NCBI GenBank assembly: GCA_022702705.1 | Contig: CM040427.1 | Location: 18,065,625-18,129,624, forward strand | Origin: Papilionanthe hookeriana x Papilionanthe teres | Taxonomy: Eukaryota; Streptophyta; Magnoliopsida; Asparagales; Orchidaceae | Length of the DNA stretch: 64,000 nucleotides | Reading direction: 5' to 3' | Shown here: piece by piece, positions 11,081 to 24,159 of the stretch | Numbering within the stretch: position 1 is the first letter of the stretch | How the letters are laid out: each line of letters starts with the position of its first letter | The notes under the pieces: model-generated | What the model saw: only the letters and a program-made list of their open reading frames with translations | Databases searched by the model: none | What the model was told of the DNA's origin: nothing | Position numbers and translations under genes: made by a program

Positions 11081-14000
11081 AAACTCTTGATATAGATCAG
11101 GAAATATTTATATTCATGACTTCCAAATGTAAGGTTTTCAAAGAAAATGTGATGGTCGGAAATTCAATAGGTGAATGACTCAAGTTTTGGAACTTTCATT
11201 TCATCAGAATCCAAAGGAGAGAAGGCTAGGGGAAGGACATAGATTCAAGGAAAATCTTGATGTCTTCCCAAACTATCTTATAGTTTGGTTTTGATTTAGG
11301 ACATTTATTTAGTGTTTCATCCTGTCAATTTTATTATTTAGGACTTACATTCACTTGATATCAATCATGTGAATAACCTGGAAGATAAGAGGGTTTATGT
11401 CATACCCGATGACAACCTCGGAATCCTAAAGCGAGTTAGAGCTTATGTTGCACAACATAGTTATGCAAGGGCCTAAAGAAAAGGTGAGGATTTATGCTGC
11501 ACTAAGCAGGCTACCTCAAAGTTCTATGGTTTGTTATTTTAATTTCTAAGGGATGGTTTTGCTGGTGTAGATAAAAGTCTTGCTGTTGAAGATGACCGTG
11601 CTGCCCACTATGCTTGCTCCAAGCTCCTCGTCGTAGCAGGTTCAGTTTACAGAGGTGTCAATTAAGGAGAAGAGAGAAATTTCATGTTTTAGAAATATTT
11701 AAAATTGAGGTGTCTTAATATTTTATTAGGGGACATTAAAATTGATTATAGCGACACTGGTTAAGATCCCACGGTTACATCCTCCAGGCATCATTATTTT
11801 CATCGAATTCACTTAGTCCAAATGAATTTACTAAACTCAACTTAATGAGTTCCATACTTTCATTTAGACCGTGGGAGAACCTTGTTAGCAACACGTGGGT
11901 TACCTCCTCCAAGGAATTCCCAATCATCCAACGAGACGTTTTAATTTAGTTACAATTGTGGTTTTTGTTGTTTTGTTTGTGATTAAATTTTGAGTTGTTT
12001 TATATTTTGAATATTGTGGTGGTAGATTTTATCTTGTTGTGATTTCTTAATTTTAATTTTGGTCTCAGTTTTGTGGCTATCCTAAGAGGTTTCAGTTTTC
12101 ATGCATGGTGACATTGTTGTTTAGCATACAAGTTTACAAGAAAATAAAGTATAGTAGAGTGCACGTTAGTAGATTGCATTAAAATAAAAGAGTACTTGGT
12201 AGGTCTTCCCCTCATCTCTACCTAAAACTTTAGCATTCTTTAAAATAAACATTTATATTTGCAGAGAAATAAAACCATATGGATATGTTTTTCATGGGCC
12301 TAGCAAATTCTATGCCATAATCCGGCGAACTCCTATTCATTTGTGAGATTTCTCCATTTAATAAATATAATAAGTACAATGGTCCTACAAGGTGTCTAGA
12401 AGACTTGTGAAAAGTCAAGGAGAAATCCGGATATTTCACAATACTTTTGATCTTCCTGAAGTCCTTTTGGACTTATTATAATTATTAGACGATTTATCCC
12501 TTTCATGCCCTTATGCTCAGTGAATCAATGTTTTAATCATCTCTAAGAGTAGGGTAATTCATCATTTATTATTTAATTTAAGAATTATGTGGGTGAAGGC
12601 CCTGAAAGGACAAATTAAGGTTATTAGGGTACTTAGTCAAATTTTGATTCGGGGCTTGTAATGTCTCAAAAATACTCTAGTTTTGATTATATCAACTTTT
12701 CTAAACCTCTTTTAATTAAATTTGATCAAGCTTAGCTCACTATTAAGCCCCTTAAGATGTTGGGTGAGTATATTTTATGGCTTTAAGAAAAATTGAACTT
12801 CAAGTGGTGAGGATTTCTATCAAAAGATCATAATATTACTTTGAACACCAAGTAAAGGGGTTAGACTGGTGGTTTGTTAATTTCCAAGATCATGCACCTA
12901 ACCTTAAGATCTCGTAATTTGATTTTTTTTTCAATTATAATAATTAAGGAAATTTAGATGTTTAATTTTGATGTCACAAATTACAGTGAGTTTCTACCAT
13001 TTATCCCTTAATGTTTCAACCATTCAAATGCACTTATTAAATAAAAATTTTGCCCATTTTTCCCTCTTCAATTTAAGCCTAAATATTAATTAAGGCTAAG
13101 TATCTAAAATTACCTTTTTGCCCTTAATGTCCTATCACCTCATAATTCATCAAATTTAATTCAAATGACTTTGGAATTTTTATCCTACCTTACTAATGGA
13201 TTGATTAAAACATCAGAGGAGGAAATGTGATTTTTCAAAATTTAATTTAATTTAGATATTTATTTTCATGCAAAAATAGGATTTTCAATGAAAAATCAAT
13301 AACTTGACTAAGACAAATCCTAATCCCTTCAATTTTTTATTGGAGATAGCTCTAGATTAGTGAATCACTTGGACCAAATTTCATGATTTATTGAGTTTTA
13401 ATTTGATTACTAGAATTATTTTAAATTCTGAAGTTTTAATTAATTATAAAATATTTTAAAATTTTAAAATTCAATATTTTATTTTTCTTAAGTCCCTTTG
13501 AGGTCAGGGAACCCAAAGAAATAAACTTTATATTTTTTTTTATTTTTCTTTTAATTATTAGAATTATATTAGTGGAAAAATCAAGAAAATTCATTTTTAG
13601 CCTCTCAAAAATTGATTTATGCCTTTAAAAATTGATATTTTAATATTGAAACTCAAAAAAATTATGGGGATGGTTCCTAAATGATAGGAGACCAAATGTG
13701 ACAATTTTGTGATTTTTTAATATTTTTTTATTTTTATTATTATTTAATTATTTAAATATTAAAATGCGATTAAAAATGAAAATTTTATAAAAATCTCAAT
13801 TTTATTTTTAAAAGAACTCTCTCATCACAGATAACTCCCAAAACCATTCTTATAAATTTTTGACATGTGTTTTAATTTTTAAAATTCATTTAAGTACCAA
13901 AAAGGGCATTGGTCTTAGAAAAATTATTTAACCAATTAGATTAATTCCAAATGACTTCAAAAATTTTAAAGGAGTTCCTCTGTCCCTGAAGTAAAGTGGA

Positions 14001-15277
14001 GAGCAATTTTTGTATTATTTTGATTTTTATTTTGTCCTAATTAATTAAAAGTTTATTTTAGGTCAAGTGGATAATTAGGTTTATTTTTATCATTTTAAAT
14101 CATGACAAATTTTTCCTAGGGCTCTCTAACCATAAAGAACCTACCATAATTTTTTGGGATTTTTCTAAGTAATATGCTAATTATCACATTTAATTTATCA
14201 AATAATAGACATAAACATGAGAAATATGAATCTCTGTCTAGGGATCTTCTCTAACTTTGGAAAAATCAGAGAAGATCTCTCATGACAGAGGGAACAACAT
14301 ACCAAAATTTCAAGCTATAGTGAAACTCCTACATGCGTGGAGAATTAAACGACTGAAAATGGTATTTAAATTATTAAAAATAAATTATGCATCAAAAATA
14401 TTTTAAACCATTTCCACATTGTTCTTCTCTGTTCACTGAGCATTAGGTTATTTTTATTTTATTTTTATGATTTTTCTAGGCCAGATATGAATTTTTAAAG
14501 TTCAGGTGATTTAAATAAATCAGAAAAGTTTGATTTTCCTACTTAAGTGACTCAACGCCACTTGGCCTGCGGTTCCGTTTCATCTTCTTGTCTGACACTA
14601 TCCGAGCCGTCCAACGGAAACACGCACGATCCAACAACTGTTCGTCTTCGTCCCCAACTGGTGTGATCCCGTGACCGTCCACACTAAAACCTTAATTTCT
14701 CAGCCTAGACTCAACAAAATCACTTCGGGTTTGATCCTATAGACTCTTCTAAGCATGAAGAACATATCCATACGGGTAAACATGGTTTAAATAAACCCTA
14801 ATTACGTGGAAAATCCAGAGAAACTCGGGAAGAAGAAGGGGTCAATACCTTGGTTCTGAGAAGTGGAGCTTCGATCAGAGATGCTCTACACCTTCATTGG
14901 AGTCCCAGGAGCTCAGGGATGAAGCCTCTTGCCTTGGTGAATTGCCTAGGTATGAAAGTGACTAGGCCCGATTTTGAGCTTTGATGGAAGTCTGGTGCAG
15001 AGGTTTTCTGTGATGAGGCTTTGATGAGTGATCTTCTTCTTTCACTGTTGGGAAGGTGTAGGCACAGTTAATTATAATTTGGTGCACTGTGGAGCTATGG
15101 AGAAATATGTCCTGATTTCTGACCAAATTTCAGTGATGAAATTGCTCTCAGACAGTGAGGACTAGTGGCTAAAGACAGTGGAATCACTCTTAGGACCTCT
15201 CAGGGAAGCTCCGGAAGCAATTTGGTGGGGTTTCCTTGAAAAAAATTTTAACACCTAGTTTTGGCCGTGAAGAGGTC

Positions 15278-15285
15278 TATTTATG
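15278..15285 (-). promoter_or_regulatory. Candidate TATA box in the 6.5-kb LTR
   Basis: Minus-strand CATAAATA is followed about 15 nt later by GGCCAAAACTAG. The same arrangement (TATAAAT then GGCCGAAACTAG) occurs at 19118 in the 8.7-kb LTR. Conservation between divergent copies supports a U3/R core promoter. The start site itself is inferred. Confidence 0.5.
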
Positions 15286-17204
15286 GCCATGGCCATTGAG
15301 CTGAGCTCAAGGGCTGGCAATGGGTGTATTCAACTGCCTAGGTGGAGGGTAGATGAGCCTTAATGGCAATTCAAAGCTAAGCTAGCCATAAAGTGGATTT
15401 TGAGTTCAATTTAAGAGGGGGTGGCTCTCGGTTTTAGCATTTTTCGGTCACTTAGGTGGCCGGAAGGGCTAGGGCTGGTGGGCAGGGGATTCAGGTGAGC
15501 CAGGGGAGGATTAATGATGCTTTACCCCCAATGGAAAGTGATGATGGTGAAGATATTTTGATTAAGGCCAAATGTGGGGTGAAATCCCCTAATTCAAGGG
15601 ACCTTTGGTCCATGGCTCCATTAGAGTGGGCTAGGTGGGTCTAGGGTGGTTCTTAGGGGTCACTTTGTGGTGTGAAGGAGTTGGTTTGGTCACATTTGGT
15701 TATATTTTATTAAGTTAGGTCATTGGTTTAATTTTGGGTCACATGGGTCAATGTTGGGCTAGGTTGGGTTTGGGCTTGGGTTAGACCAAAGTGATTGAGA
15801 AATATGATGTTTATGATTGTCATGAAGTGTTTAGAAAAGGTTTGGAGTGGTATTGAATTGATTTGGTGGGTCAATTTGGCTTGGTTTGAGATTTTGGTTA
15901 ATTTGGGGTAAGTTGGATTAACTTGGGTTTAGGTTGTGTTAGGGTTGGATCTAAGGTTAATTGAAGGTTCCAAATGGTCTATGGGATGTCATAAAGAGTT
16001 CCCAACACTAATTCAGTGGAAATTTTGGGAGTAGGGCAATCAATTTAGGAGATTTTGGGCATATGGCATGTTTGGGTCCAAAATTAGGCAAGCTTGGTTC
16101 AAGTGGATTTGAATGGGGCTAAGATCCAAATTGGGGTTAATTGAATGTTGCATGTGGTTCATAGGAGTGTTATGAAGGGTTTAGGATTGAAATTTGGGGG
16201 AATTGGTTGAAATTGGGTCAATTTGGGGGATTTGGGTTACTTAGATAAGATTGGAGATTTTGGATTTTAAGTGAAATTAAACTCAAATGTGGGTCAAGTT
16301 GAGCTTGGATTTGGTTTATATTAGTATTAGAGATGTTGAATTAAAGTTTGGAACCGAAATTGGGTAAGATTGGGGTCAATTGGGTAGAAATTGGGTTTAG
16401 TTTGGGAATTTTTGGGTTAAATGGGTCAAATTGGGGCTTTTGGTTAAATTGGGAATATTTGGGAGGTTTTGGGATGAGAATTTTTGGAATTTTGGGCTAA
16501 AAGGGGCATTTTGATCATTTTGGGGATTTTTGGGGAAATTTAGCAATTTTGGGTAATTTTTGTCAATTTGATGGTGGGGAGTATTTTGGAATGATTTTGG
16601 AAGGATTAGGGGTAATTTGGGTGATTTTGGAATTTTGGGGGATTTTAAGGTTTTGGGGTATTTTGAGTATTTTAGGTATTTTGGGGCAGAGGGGCTAGAA
16701 ATTTGGAATGTTTGGAAAAAAAATGGGATTGGTTGAAAGTGAGTAATATGAAATTGTTTAGATTGAGCCATGGACCAAGGGTCACCCTCATTTGGTCCTC
16801 TATGTGTTGGTACTAGCCAAACCCTAGCCTGAGGCTAAAAGCTTGGGAAAACCACTTACATGAGTTTCCAAAGAGTTAGGAGATCAAAAGGTGATGTGCT
16901 TTGTTTAGGGTTGCGAGTGTGTAATGTGAGTGTGGTGTAAGCTCCAGACCTCCCAGGGTGGATCCTATGGCCTGACCACCTATAGGTGACTTCTCCTAGG
17001 CTTTCTTATGCTTGGTCTCTTCCTCCCAAAACTGGAGGTTAGGCCTTAAGCATAAGAAAACTCTCAGTGAAGTGAGAAAAGTTTGAATTTCTATGGGGAG
17101 GGTTCCATGACTAGTCCTCTAAGAAAGTTACTAGGAGAGTCCTATGGCTAGACCCTAGGCTATTCTAAAGAAAGACTAGGCCTCAACCAAAAGTGAGGTC
17201 AACA

Positions 17205-17419
17205 GGCTTCAGCTGAATCGTAGTCTCAGAGGCTACACTTGTCTTTGTGCATTTTGAAAGAGTATAGATGCTGCTTCAGAAAGAGCCTATTAGCCATGGA
17301 CTTGGTCAGGTAGAGTACCTCGAGTTTGGCTCAAAGTGCTTGAGTCGTTCTCCCTCGACACCTCCCTCAGAACCTTGTCTCCCAAGCTCAAGATTATCAA
17401 ACTACGAGCTTTGTCCAGC
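17205..17419 (-). pseudogene. Copia gag, C-terminal part
   Basis: Minus-strand reading gives LDKARSLIILSLGDKVLREV, then KLEVLYLTKSMANRLFLKQH, then LYSFKM, which is the core of the plant Ty1/copia gag domain. One in-frame stop sits before KLE. It is continuous in sense with the N-terminal gag part at 26286-26118 once the 8.7-kb insertion is removed, and with 10666 on the other side once the 6.5-kb LTR is removed. A deletion seems to join gag directly to the protease region. Confidence 0.85.
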
Positions 17420-17451
17420 TGTTGACCTTATTTTACAATGGGTCAATACCT

Positions 17452-18080
17452 TATGACCTAAAAAGTCAACTTTGGTCAAATTGGTCAAATCAGACCTAAT
17501 GACCTACACTTGACCCCATAGGTCAACCTTATGACCTAAAAAGTCAACTTTGGTCAAATTGGTCAAACCAGACCTAATGACCTACCCTGTTGACCCCATA
17601 AGTCACCCTTTTGACCTAAAAAGTCAACTTTGGTCAAATTGGTCAAACCAGACCTAATGACCTACCCTGTTGACCCCATAGGTCACCCTTTTGACCTAAA
17701 AAGTCAACTTTGGTCAAATTGGTCAAACCAGACCTAATGACCTACACTGTTGACCCCATAGGTCAACCTTTTCGACCTAAAAAGTCAACTTTGGTCAAAT
17801 TGGTCAAATCGGACCTAATGACCTACACTGTTGACCCCATAGGTCAACCTTTTGACCTAAAAAGTCAACTTTGGTCAAATTGGTCAAACCAGATCTAGTG
17901 ACCTACACTGTTGACCCATAGGTCAACCTTTTGACCTAAAATGTCGACTTTGGTCAAATTGGTCAAACCAGACCTAATGACCTACCCTGTTGACCCCATA
18001 GGTCAACCTTTTGACCCAAAAGTCAACTTTGGTCAAATTGGTCGGACTGCACTCCAATGACCGATCCTGTTGACCCATAA
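17452..18080 (+). repeat. 80-bp tandem array rich in W-box cores
   Basis: About eight copies with a period near 80 bp, marked by AAAAAGTCAACTTTGGTCAA at 17459, 17538, 17618, 17698, 17779 and onward. Each unit carries roughly six TTGAC/GTCAA cores, the binding core of WRKY factors, on both strands. The array lies 1.0-1.7 kb upstream of the candidate TATA box at 19118, within U3. Units also contain TGACCTA and TAGGTCA as inverted arms. Confidence 0.85.
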
Positions 18081-18196
18081 ATCAACCTTTTCACCCACTG
18101 ACACATTTAAAACACCACAATGACAAAATCACAAAAATTGGACATCTTAAAATCAATTTGATCAATTTGGGCTGACTTGGGTCAACCCAAAATAGC

Positions 18197-18480
18197 AAAT
18201 TTAATCAAATAATTAATTTCAAAATTATTTTGATTAATTAAAATGATTAATGATTTAATTTTCAAAATTTTAATTAAATGACATAATTAATTAAAATGAA
18301 AATTAAATTAAAATCATAAAATGACATAAAACAACAAAATTAATCAAATAATTAATTTCAAAATTATTTTGATTAATTAAAATGATTAATGATTTAATTT
18401 TCAAAATTTTAATTAAATGACATAATTAATTAAAATGAAAATTAAATTAAAATCATAAAATAAGAAAAATGACAAAAATA
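18197..18480 (+). repeat. 142-bp AT-rich tandem duplication
   Basis: Two near-identical copies begin at about 18197 and 18339 (AATCAAATAATTAATTTCAA), with a decayed third part to about 18600. It has no coding content. Confidence 0.8.
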
Positions 18481-19117
18481 ATCAATTAATTAATTTAAAA
18501 TTATTTTCAATTAATAAATTGATTAATAAAATAATTTCCACCAATTTTAGTTAATAAAATAATTAATTAAAATGGGAATTAAAGAAGAAATGAAATAACT
18601 TTTAGCCTCTTCATAATTAATTAGGCTAAACCATCTTAAAGGCTTATTTAACACTTAATTAAGCCCATCTTAAGGCCCATTACCCATGGCTTAACATCCA
18701 TGGTTATGCATGGGGTGAGGTGTCACCACCTCCTTCACCCTAAGCACCATCTTTCCTCAAGGTGGCCGACCAACACAAGGCCATCTTCTCCACCTCCCAA
18801 GCCACCCAATGGGAGGAAAACCACACATGAAACCCCCCCTCACCATGGTTAAAGGTAATGATGAAGGCTAGGCATATGTGTCACCATTTGCCAAGCCTAA
18901 GAAGTGAGGTGTAAGCTTCTTAAGAGAGGTATAGGCAGCTCATCATTCACCTCCCACAATAGCCAATGGACAAGAGACAAAGAGATGAAACTCATCATGA
19001 CAAACTTAGGGAGAAGCATCCAAGCCTATCTTCAGCCAATTGATCATCCAATAGGCTGATAGAAGAGGTAAGTAATCCCCTAGAACAGCCTAAGCCAATC
19101 CAACACCATCCCCTTGC

Positions 19118-19124
19118 TATAAAT
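19118..19124 (+). promoter_or_regulatory. Candidate TATA box in the 8.7-kb LTR
   Basis: TATAAAT is followed by GGGCCCCATGGCCGAAACTAG-like sequence shared with the 6.5-kb LTR (15260-15290 on minus). If used, U3 is about 1.7 kb and R plus U5 about 7 kb. The tandem hairpin arrays would then lie in the transcribed leader. Confidence 0.5.
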
Positions 19125-19636
19125 GGGCCCCATGGCCGAAACTAGAAAAGAGGGAGAAAAATATTTAGGGAGGTCCATAGGCTGCTCAAACCCTCTTGCT
19201 CCCAACACAAAACTTCTTCCTAAGAGCTTTCATAATCTTTTAGGATCAATCTCAAGCCATAATTTCAGCCCATTTGAGCCAATTTGACCAATTTTCAAAA
19301 ACAACCCAAATTAGGCACTTTTTCCAAATTCCTCCCTAAGCCCGACTTCTGGAACAAATTACTGCAGCAATTATCTTCTATTGGGGTCCTAGAAGGCAAC
19401 CATAAAGTCGATCTAGCTTGATTTGCTTGTGGCCAAGGTATGGAATTTATCTTTGCAAAATAAATTGTATTTTTGATAAATCATGTGCCATACTGGTTCA
19501 AAAGTGTATCATCACCGTATGGATAGATACCTCTCATCTAGATGAGCATTTTAAAAAATAAATCACTCAATTTCGTCAAGAAATGAGTGAGATATTAACA
19601 TTTGAAGTTTAAGGGCCATGGAATTTTCTGGAATTA

Positions 19637-19797
19637 AATCCGAATTTCCTCAGCCGTCCGATCCCGCGCTTCGCGGATCAACGGCCCAGATCCCGCCGTA
19701 TGGTGTCCGCTATCCGCCCGTTGCATGGGATCTTCCCGCCCGTTCGACGCGTCCGAGGACACGCGTCGACGGCGGGAAGCTTTGGCGGCGCCGAATA
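19637..19797 (+). promoter_or_regulatory. CpG-rich island within the AT-rich LTR
   Basis: About 160 bp of strongly GC- and CpG-rich DNA with GATCAACGGCCCAGATC and ACGCGTC palindromes, about 0.5 kb downstream of the TATA candidate. A weaker counterpart lies at 14560-14690 in the 6.5-kb LTR. Open frames on both strands here reflect composition rather than genes. Confidence 0.5.
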
Positions 19798-20459
19798 AAA
19801 AAAAAGAAAAATTCTTTTTTTTTAACCCTTCAAACTTCAAAAATTCATATCTTTTTAACCAGAGGTCATAAAAATAAAATAAAAATAAAAATACCTCTGG
19901 AAAGCTCTTGAAGTGGAGAAAATTATGAGACCAAAATAACAATTTTATTCTCAGTATTTAATTTTTAATTAATTAAATACTCTCTGGAGTATTTTAATTA
20001 TTAAAAATTATTTACAAATAAAAAAATTATGAAACTTTGAGGCATTTATCTTTATGTTCTTAGGGACCTTCCATAATTTTTCTAAGAACATAAAACATGC
20101 CTAGGATACTTTTCTTGAATTTTCAAGTTTCTTTGTAATTATTTCAAATAATAATTATAAAAATTTGAAAATTAAGAAAATAAAAATACAAATGACTAGG
20201 AATGATAGGGCAACAAACAATGAACCTAGGAAAAATATTTCTAAGTTATAGAAATAATCTTGAATGACATTTGGAAATTTAGGGTTAAAATCATTTATTA
20301 ATTAAATAATTTTGATCCTAAAATGACCATTTATAAAATTGAACTATTTTCATCAACAATCTAAGTTTCAAAATGGTTCTAGCCTATGATAGGCTAATAA
20401 TAAACCTCACTTGAGCCTAAAATGACAAGATTAGATTCAATTAAGGCTTAAAATGACAT

Positions 20460-21640
20460 TTAAACCCATTAAACCTTACCTAAATTAGGTTTAATAAAAA
20501 TTAAACTTCTTTAATTAAGTTTAAAGACATAATAAACTTAATTAACCAATTAAACCTTACCTAAATTAGGTTTAATAAAAATTAAACTTCTTTAATTAAG
20601 TTTAAAGACACACTAAACTTAATTAACTCATTAAACCTTACCTAAATTAGGTTTAATAAAAATTAAACTTCTTTAATTAAGTTTAAGGATATACTAAACT
20701 TAATTAACCCATTAAACCTTACCTAAATTAGGTTTAATAAAAGTTAAATTTCTTTAATTAAGTTTAAGGACACACTAAACTTAATTAACCCATTAAACCT
20801 TACCTAAATTAGGTTTAATAAAAGTTAAACTTCTTTAATTAAGTTTAAGGACAGACTAAACTTAATTAGCCAATTAAACCTTATCTAAATTAGGTTTAAT
20901 AAAAATTAAACTTCTTTAATTAAGTTTAAAGACATAATAAACTTAATTAACCCATTAAACCTTACCTAAATTAGGTTTAATAAAAATTAAACTTCTTTAA
21001 TTAAGTTGAAAGACACACTAAACTTAATTAACCCATTAAACCTTACCTAAATTAGGTTTAATAAAAATTAAACTTCTTTAATTAAGTTTAAGGATATACT
21101 AAACTTAATTAACCCATTAAACCTTACCTAAATTAGGTTTAATAAAAGTTAAACTTCTTTAATTAAGTTTAAGGACACACTAAACTTAATTAACCCATTA
21201 AACCTTACCTAAATTAGGTTTAATAAAAATTAAACTTCTTCAATTAAGTTTATGGACACACTAAACTTAATTAACCCATTAAACCTTACCTAAATTAGGT
21301 TTAATAAAAGTTAAACTTCTTTAATTAAGTTTAATGACACAATAAACTTAATTAACCCATTAAACCTTACCTAAATTAGGTTTAATAAAAGTTAAACTTC
21401 TTTAATTAAGTTTAAGGACACACTAAACTTAATTAACCAATTAAACCTTACCTAAATTAGGTTTAATAAAAAATCAAAATTTTTTAATTAAGTTTAAGGA
21501 CACACTAAACTTAATTAACCTATTAGACCTTACCTAAATTAGGTTTAATAAAAATTAAACTTTTTTTTAATTAAGTTTAAGGACATATTAAACTTAATTA
21601 ACACAAAACCAAACACCCTTTAATTAGGTTTAAAGACATA
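20460..21640 (+). repeat. About 82-bp tandem array (CCTAAATTAGG units)
   Basis: About 14 copies of a unit containing ACCTTACCTAAATTAGGTTT, then AAACTTCTTTAATTAAGTTT, then ACTAAACTTAATTAACC. Each unit has two inverted repeats: AAACCT with AGGTTT, and TTAAACTT with AAGTTTAA. The right end decays. Confidence 0.9.
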
Positions 21641-21714
21641 TTAAACTTAATTAATCAAAACTAAACTCCCTTAATTAGGTTTAAAGACATACTAAACTTA
21701 ATTAACCTCCTTAA

Positions 21715-22335
21715 ACATAAGGTTTAATCAAACTTAAACCCTAATTAGGTCTAACCCTTAGACTTAATTAAACCATTAAGCCTTAACTAACTAAGGTTTA
21801 ATCAAACTTAAACCCTAATTAGGTCTAACCCTTATACCTAATTAAACCATTAAGCCTTAACTAACTAAGGTTTAATCAAACTTAAACCCTAATTAGGTCT
21901 AACCCTTAGACCTAATTAAACTATTAAGCCTTAACTAACTAAGGTTTAATCAAACTTAAACCCTAATTAGGTCTAACCCTTAGACCTAATTAAACCATTA
22001 AGCCTTAACTAACTAAGGTTTAATCAAACCTAAACCCTAATTAGGTCTAACCCTTGAATCTAATTAAACCATTAAGCCTTAACTAACTAAGGTTTAATCA
22101 AACCTAAACCCTAATTGAGGTCTAACCCTTAGACCTAATTAAACCATTAAGCCTTAACTAACTAAGGTTTAATCAAACTTAAACCCTAATTAGTGTCTAA
22201 CCCTTGAACTCAATTAAACCATTAAGCCTTAACTAACTAAGGTTTAATCAAACTTAAACCCTAATTAGGTCTAACCCTTAGACCTAATTAAGTTATTAAA
22301 CTTTAACTAACTAAGGTTTAATCAACATAAACCTC
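21715..22335 (+). repeat. About 71-bp tandem array (TTAGGTCTAA units)
   Basis: About eight copies combine GGTTTAATCAAACTTAAACC with TTAGGTCTAACCCTTAGACC. Each forms a short-loop hairpin. AAACCCTAA inside resembles a plant telomere unit, but it is not tandemly repeated on its own. Confidence 0.88.
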
Positions 22336-22389
22336 GATTAAGTCTAATTTATTAGACCTAATTAAACTATTAAGTCTTAATTAAATAAG

Positions 22390-23200
22390 ACTTAATCAAA
22401 CAAACCTAAACCAAACTTAGGCTCAACCTGACATGAACCTAAGTTAAACTTAAACCTAACTTAAGTCTAACCTACATTAGACTTAAGTCAAATCATACTT
22501 AGGTTCAACACAACATGAACCCAAGTTCAACCTATACTTAGGTTCAACCCCAAATTGAACTTAAGTCAAACATCAAACCTTAGGTTCAACCTGACATGAA
22601 CCTAAGTCTAACCTAAACCGACTTAAGTCTAAAACCAACTTAAGTCTAGCCCATATTAGACTTAAGTCAAACCATACTTAGGTTCAACCTGACATGAACC
22701 TAAGTCTAACTTAAACCTAACTTAAGTCTAACCTATATTAGACTTAAGTCAAACCATACTTAGGTTCAACCTGACATGAACCTAAGTCTAACTTAAACCA
22801 ACTTATGTCTAGCCCATATTAGACTTAAGTCAAACCATACTTAGGTTCAACCTGACATGAACCTAAGTCTAACTTAAACCTAACTTAAGTCTAACCTATA
22901 TTAGACTTAAGTCAAACCATACTTAGGTTGGTTGACATGAACCTAAGTCTAACTTAAACCTAACTTAAGTCTAACCCATATTAGACTGAAGTCAAACCAT
23001 ACTTAGGTTCAACCTGACATGAACCTAAGTCTAACCTAAACCAACTCAAGTCTAGCCCATATTAGACTTAAGTCAAACCATACATAGGTTCAACCTAACA
23101 TGAACCTAAGTTTAATCTTAACCTAACTTAAGTCTAACCCATATTAGACTTAAGTCAAATCATACTTAGGTTTAACATGACATGAACCTAAGTCTAACCT
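22390..23200 (+). repeat. Array of ACTTAAGTCTAA and CTTAGGTTCA hairpins
   Basis: Units of about 80-85 bp alternate two hairpins. The first is ACTTAAGTCTAA, a six-base loop, then TTAGACTTAAGT (perfect 12-bp stem, for example 22720-22749). The second is CTTAGGTTCA, an eight-base loop, then TGAACCTAAG (perfect 10-bp stem). Several copies carry single substitutions. Confidence 0.9.
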
Positions 23201-23780
23201 AACCTAACTTGAGTCCAACCTAACTTGAACTCAAGTTAACCTAAACCTTAGGTTCAATCCACATTGAACCTAGCCTAAACCTAACCTAACTCGAGTCCAA
23301 CCTAACTTGAACTCAAGTTAACTTAAAACCTTAGGTTCAATCCACATTGAACCTAACCTAAACCTAATCTAACTTAAGTCCAACCTAACTTGAACTCAAG
23401 TTAACCTAAACCTTAGGTTCAACCCACATTGAATCTAACCTAAACCTAACCTAACTTGAGTCCAACCTAACTTGAACTCAAGTTAACCTAAACCTTAGGT
23501 TTAACCCACATCGAACCTAACCTAAACCTAACCTAACTTGAGTCCAACCTAACTTGAACTCAAGTTAACCTAAACCTTAGGTTCAACCCACATTGAACCT
23601 AACTTAAACTTAATCTAACTTGAGCCCAACCTAACTTGAACTCAAGTTAACCTAAATTTTAGGTTCAACCCACACCAAACTTAACTTAACTTGAAACCTT
23701 AGGTTCAACCCACACCGAACCTAACTTAACTTGAAACCTCAGGTTCAACCCATATCGAACCTAACCTAAATCGAACTAAA
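23200..23780 (+). repeat. Array of AACTTGAGT and TTAGGTTCAA hairpins
   Basis: Units of about 80 bp contain AACTTGAGT with ACTCAAGTT, and TTAGGTTCAA with TTGAACCTAA around a CCCACA loop. The layout matches the preceding array with different arm sequences. Related decayed sequence continues to about 24150. Confidence 0.88.
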
Positions 23781-24159
23781 CTTAAAGTTCAATCCAACTA
23801 GAACCTAATCTAATTTAAGTTAAACCAAAACTTAGGTTCAACCTAACATGAACCTAACCCAGAAACCTAACTTAAGTCTAACCCATATTAGACTTAAGTC
23901 AAACTATACTTAGGTTTAACACGATATAAATCCAAGTCTAATTTAAGCCTTAGATTCAACCTAACTTGAATCTAAACTAAAGCCCGGCTTAAGTTCAATC
24001 CTAAGTACAGGTCTAACTTTAAATAGACTTAATTAAAACTTAAGTCTTATCTAAAAGGGACTTAGATGGTCTGCAAATCAAATCGAGTCTAATTTATTAG
24101 ACTTGATTAACCTTTTAGTCCTATTTAAACAAGACTTAGAACTTAATTAAATCTATTCT

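Larger units (their letters stand above)
10667..17204 (-). mobile_element. 6.5-kb solo LTR, Ogre-like family
   Basis: On minus it begins TGTTGACCTCA (17204) like the 22-kb element's LTRs and ends GCCGATA, a mutated form of their GCCGACA. GGCTT flanks both sides (10662-10666 and 17205-17209). Collinear matches to the 4.4-kb LTR include the 5' 300 bp (16900-17200), the GCAATTCACC block near 14940, the block around the CACGTG box (11750-12030) and the U5 hairpin region (10860-11090). No internal region was found, so unequal LTR recombination is the likely origin. It is about 2 kb longer than the 4.4-kb LTR. Much of the extra is a G/T-rich U3 stretch (15700-16750) with repeated GGGTCAA and TTTGGG motifs. 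Confidence 0.87.

Noticed and set aside
16397..16771. 124-codon minus-strand frame rich in Pro, Lys and Ser
   Set aside because: Low-complexity product of the TTTTGGG-rich U3 of the 6.5-kb LTR. No start context or family signature.
19618..19942. Overlapping frames on both strands
   Set aside because: Caused by the CpG-rich island lacking stop codons.
21715..22335. Interstitial telomere (AAACCCTAA)
   Set aside because: The telomere-like word occurs once per 71-bp unit and is never tandem as TTTAGGG.
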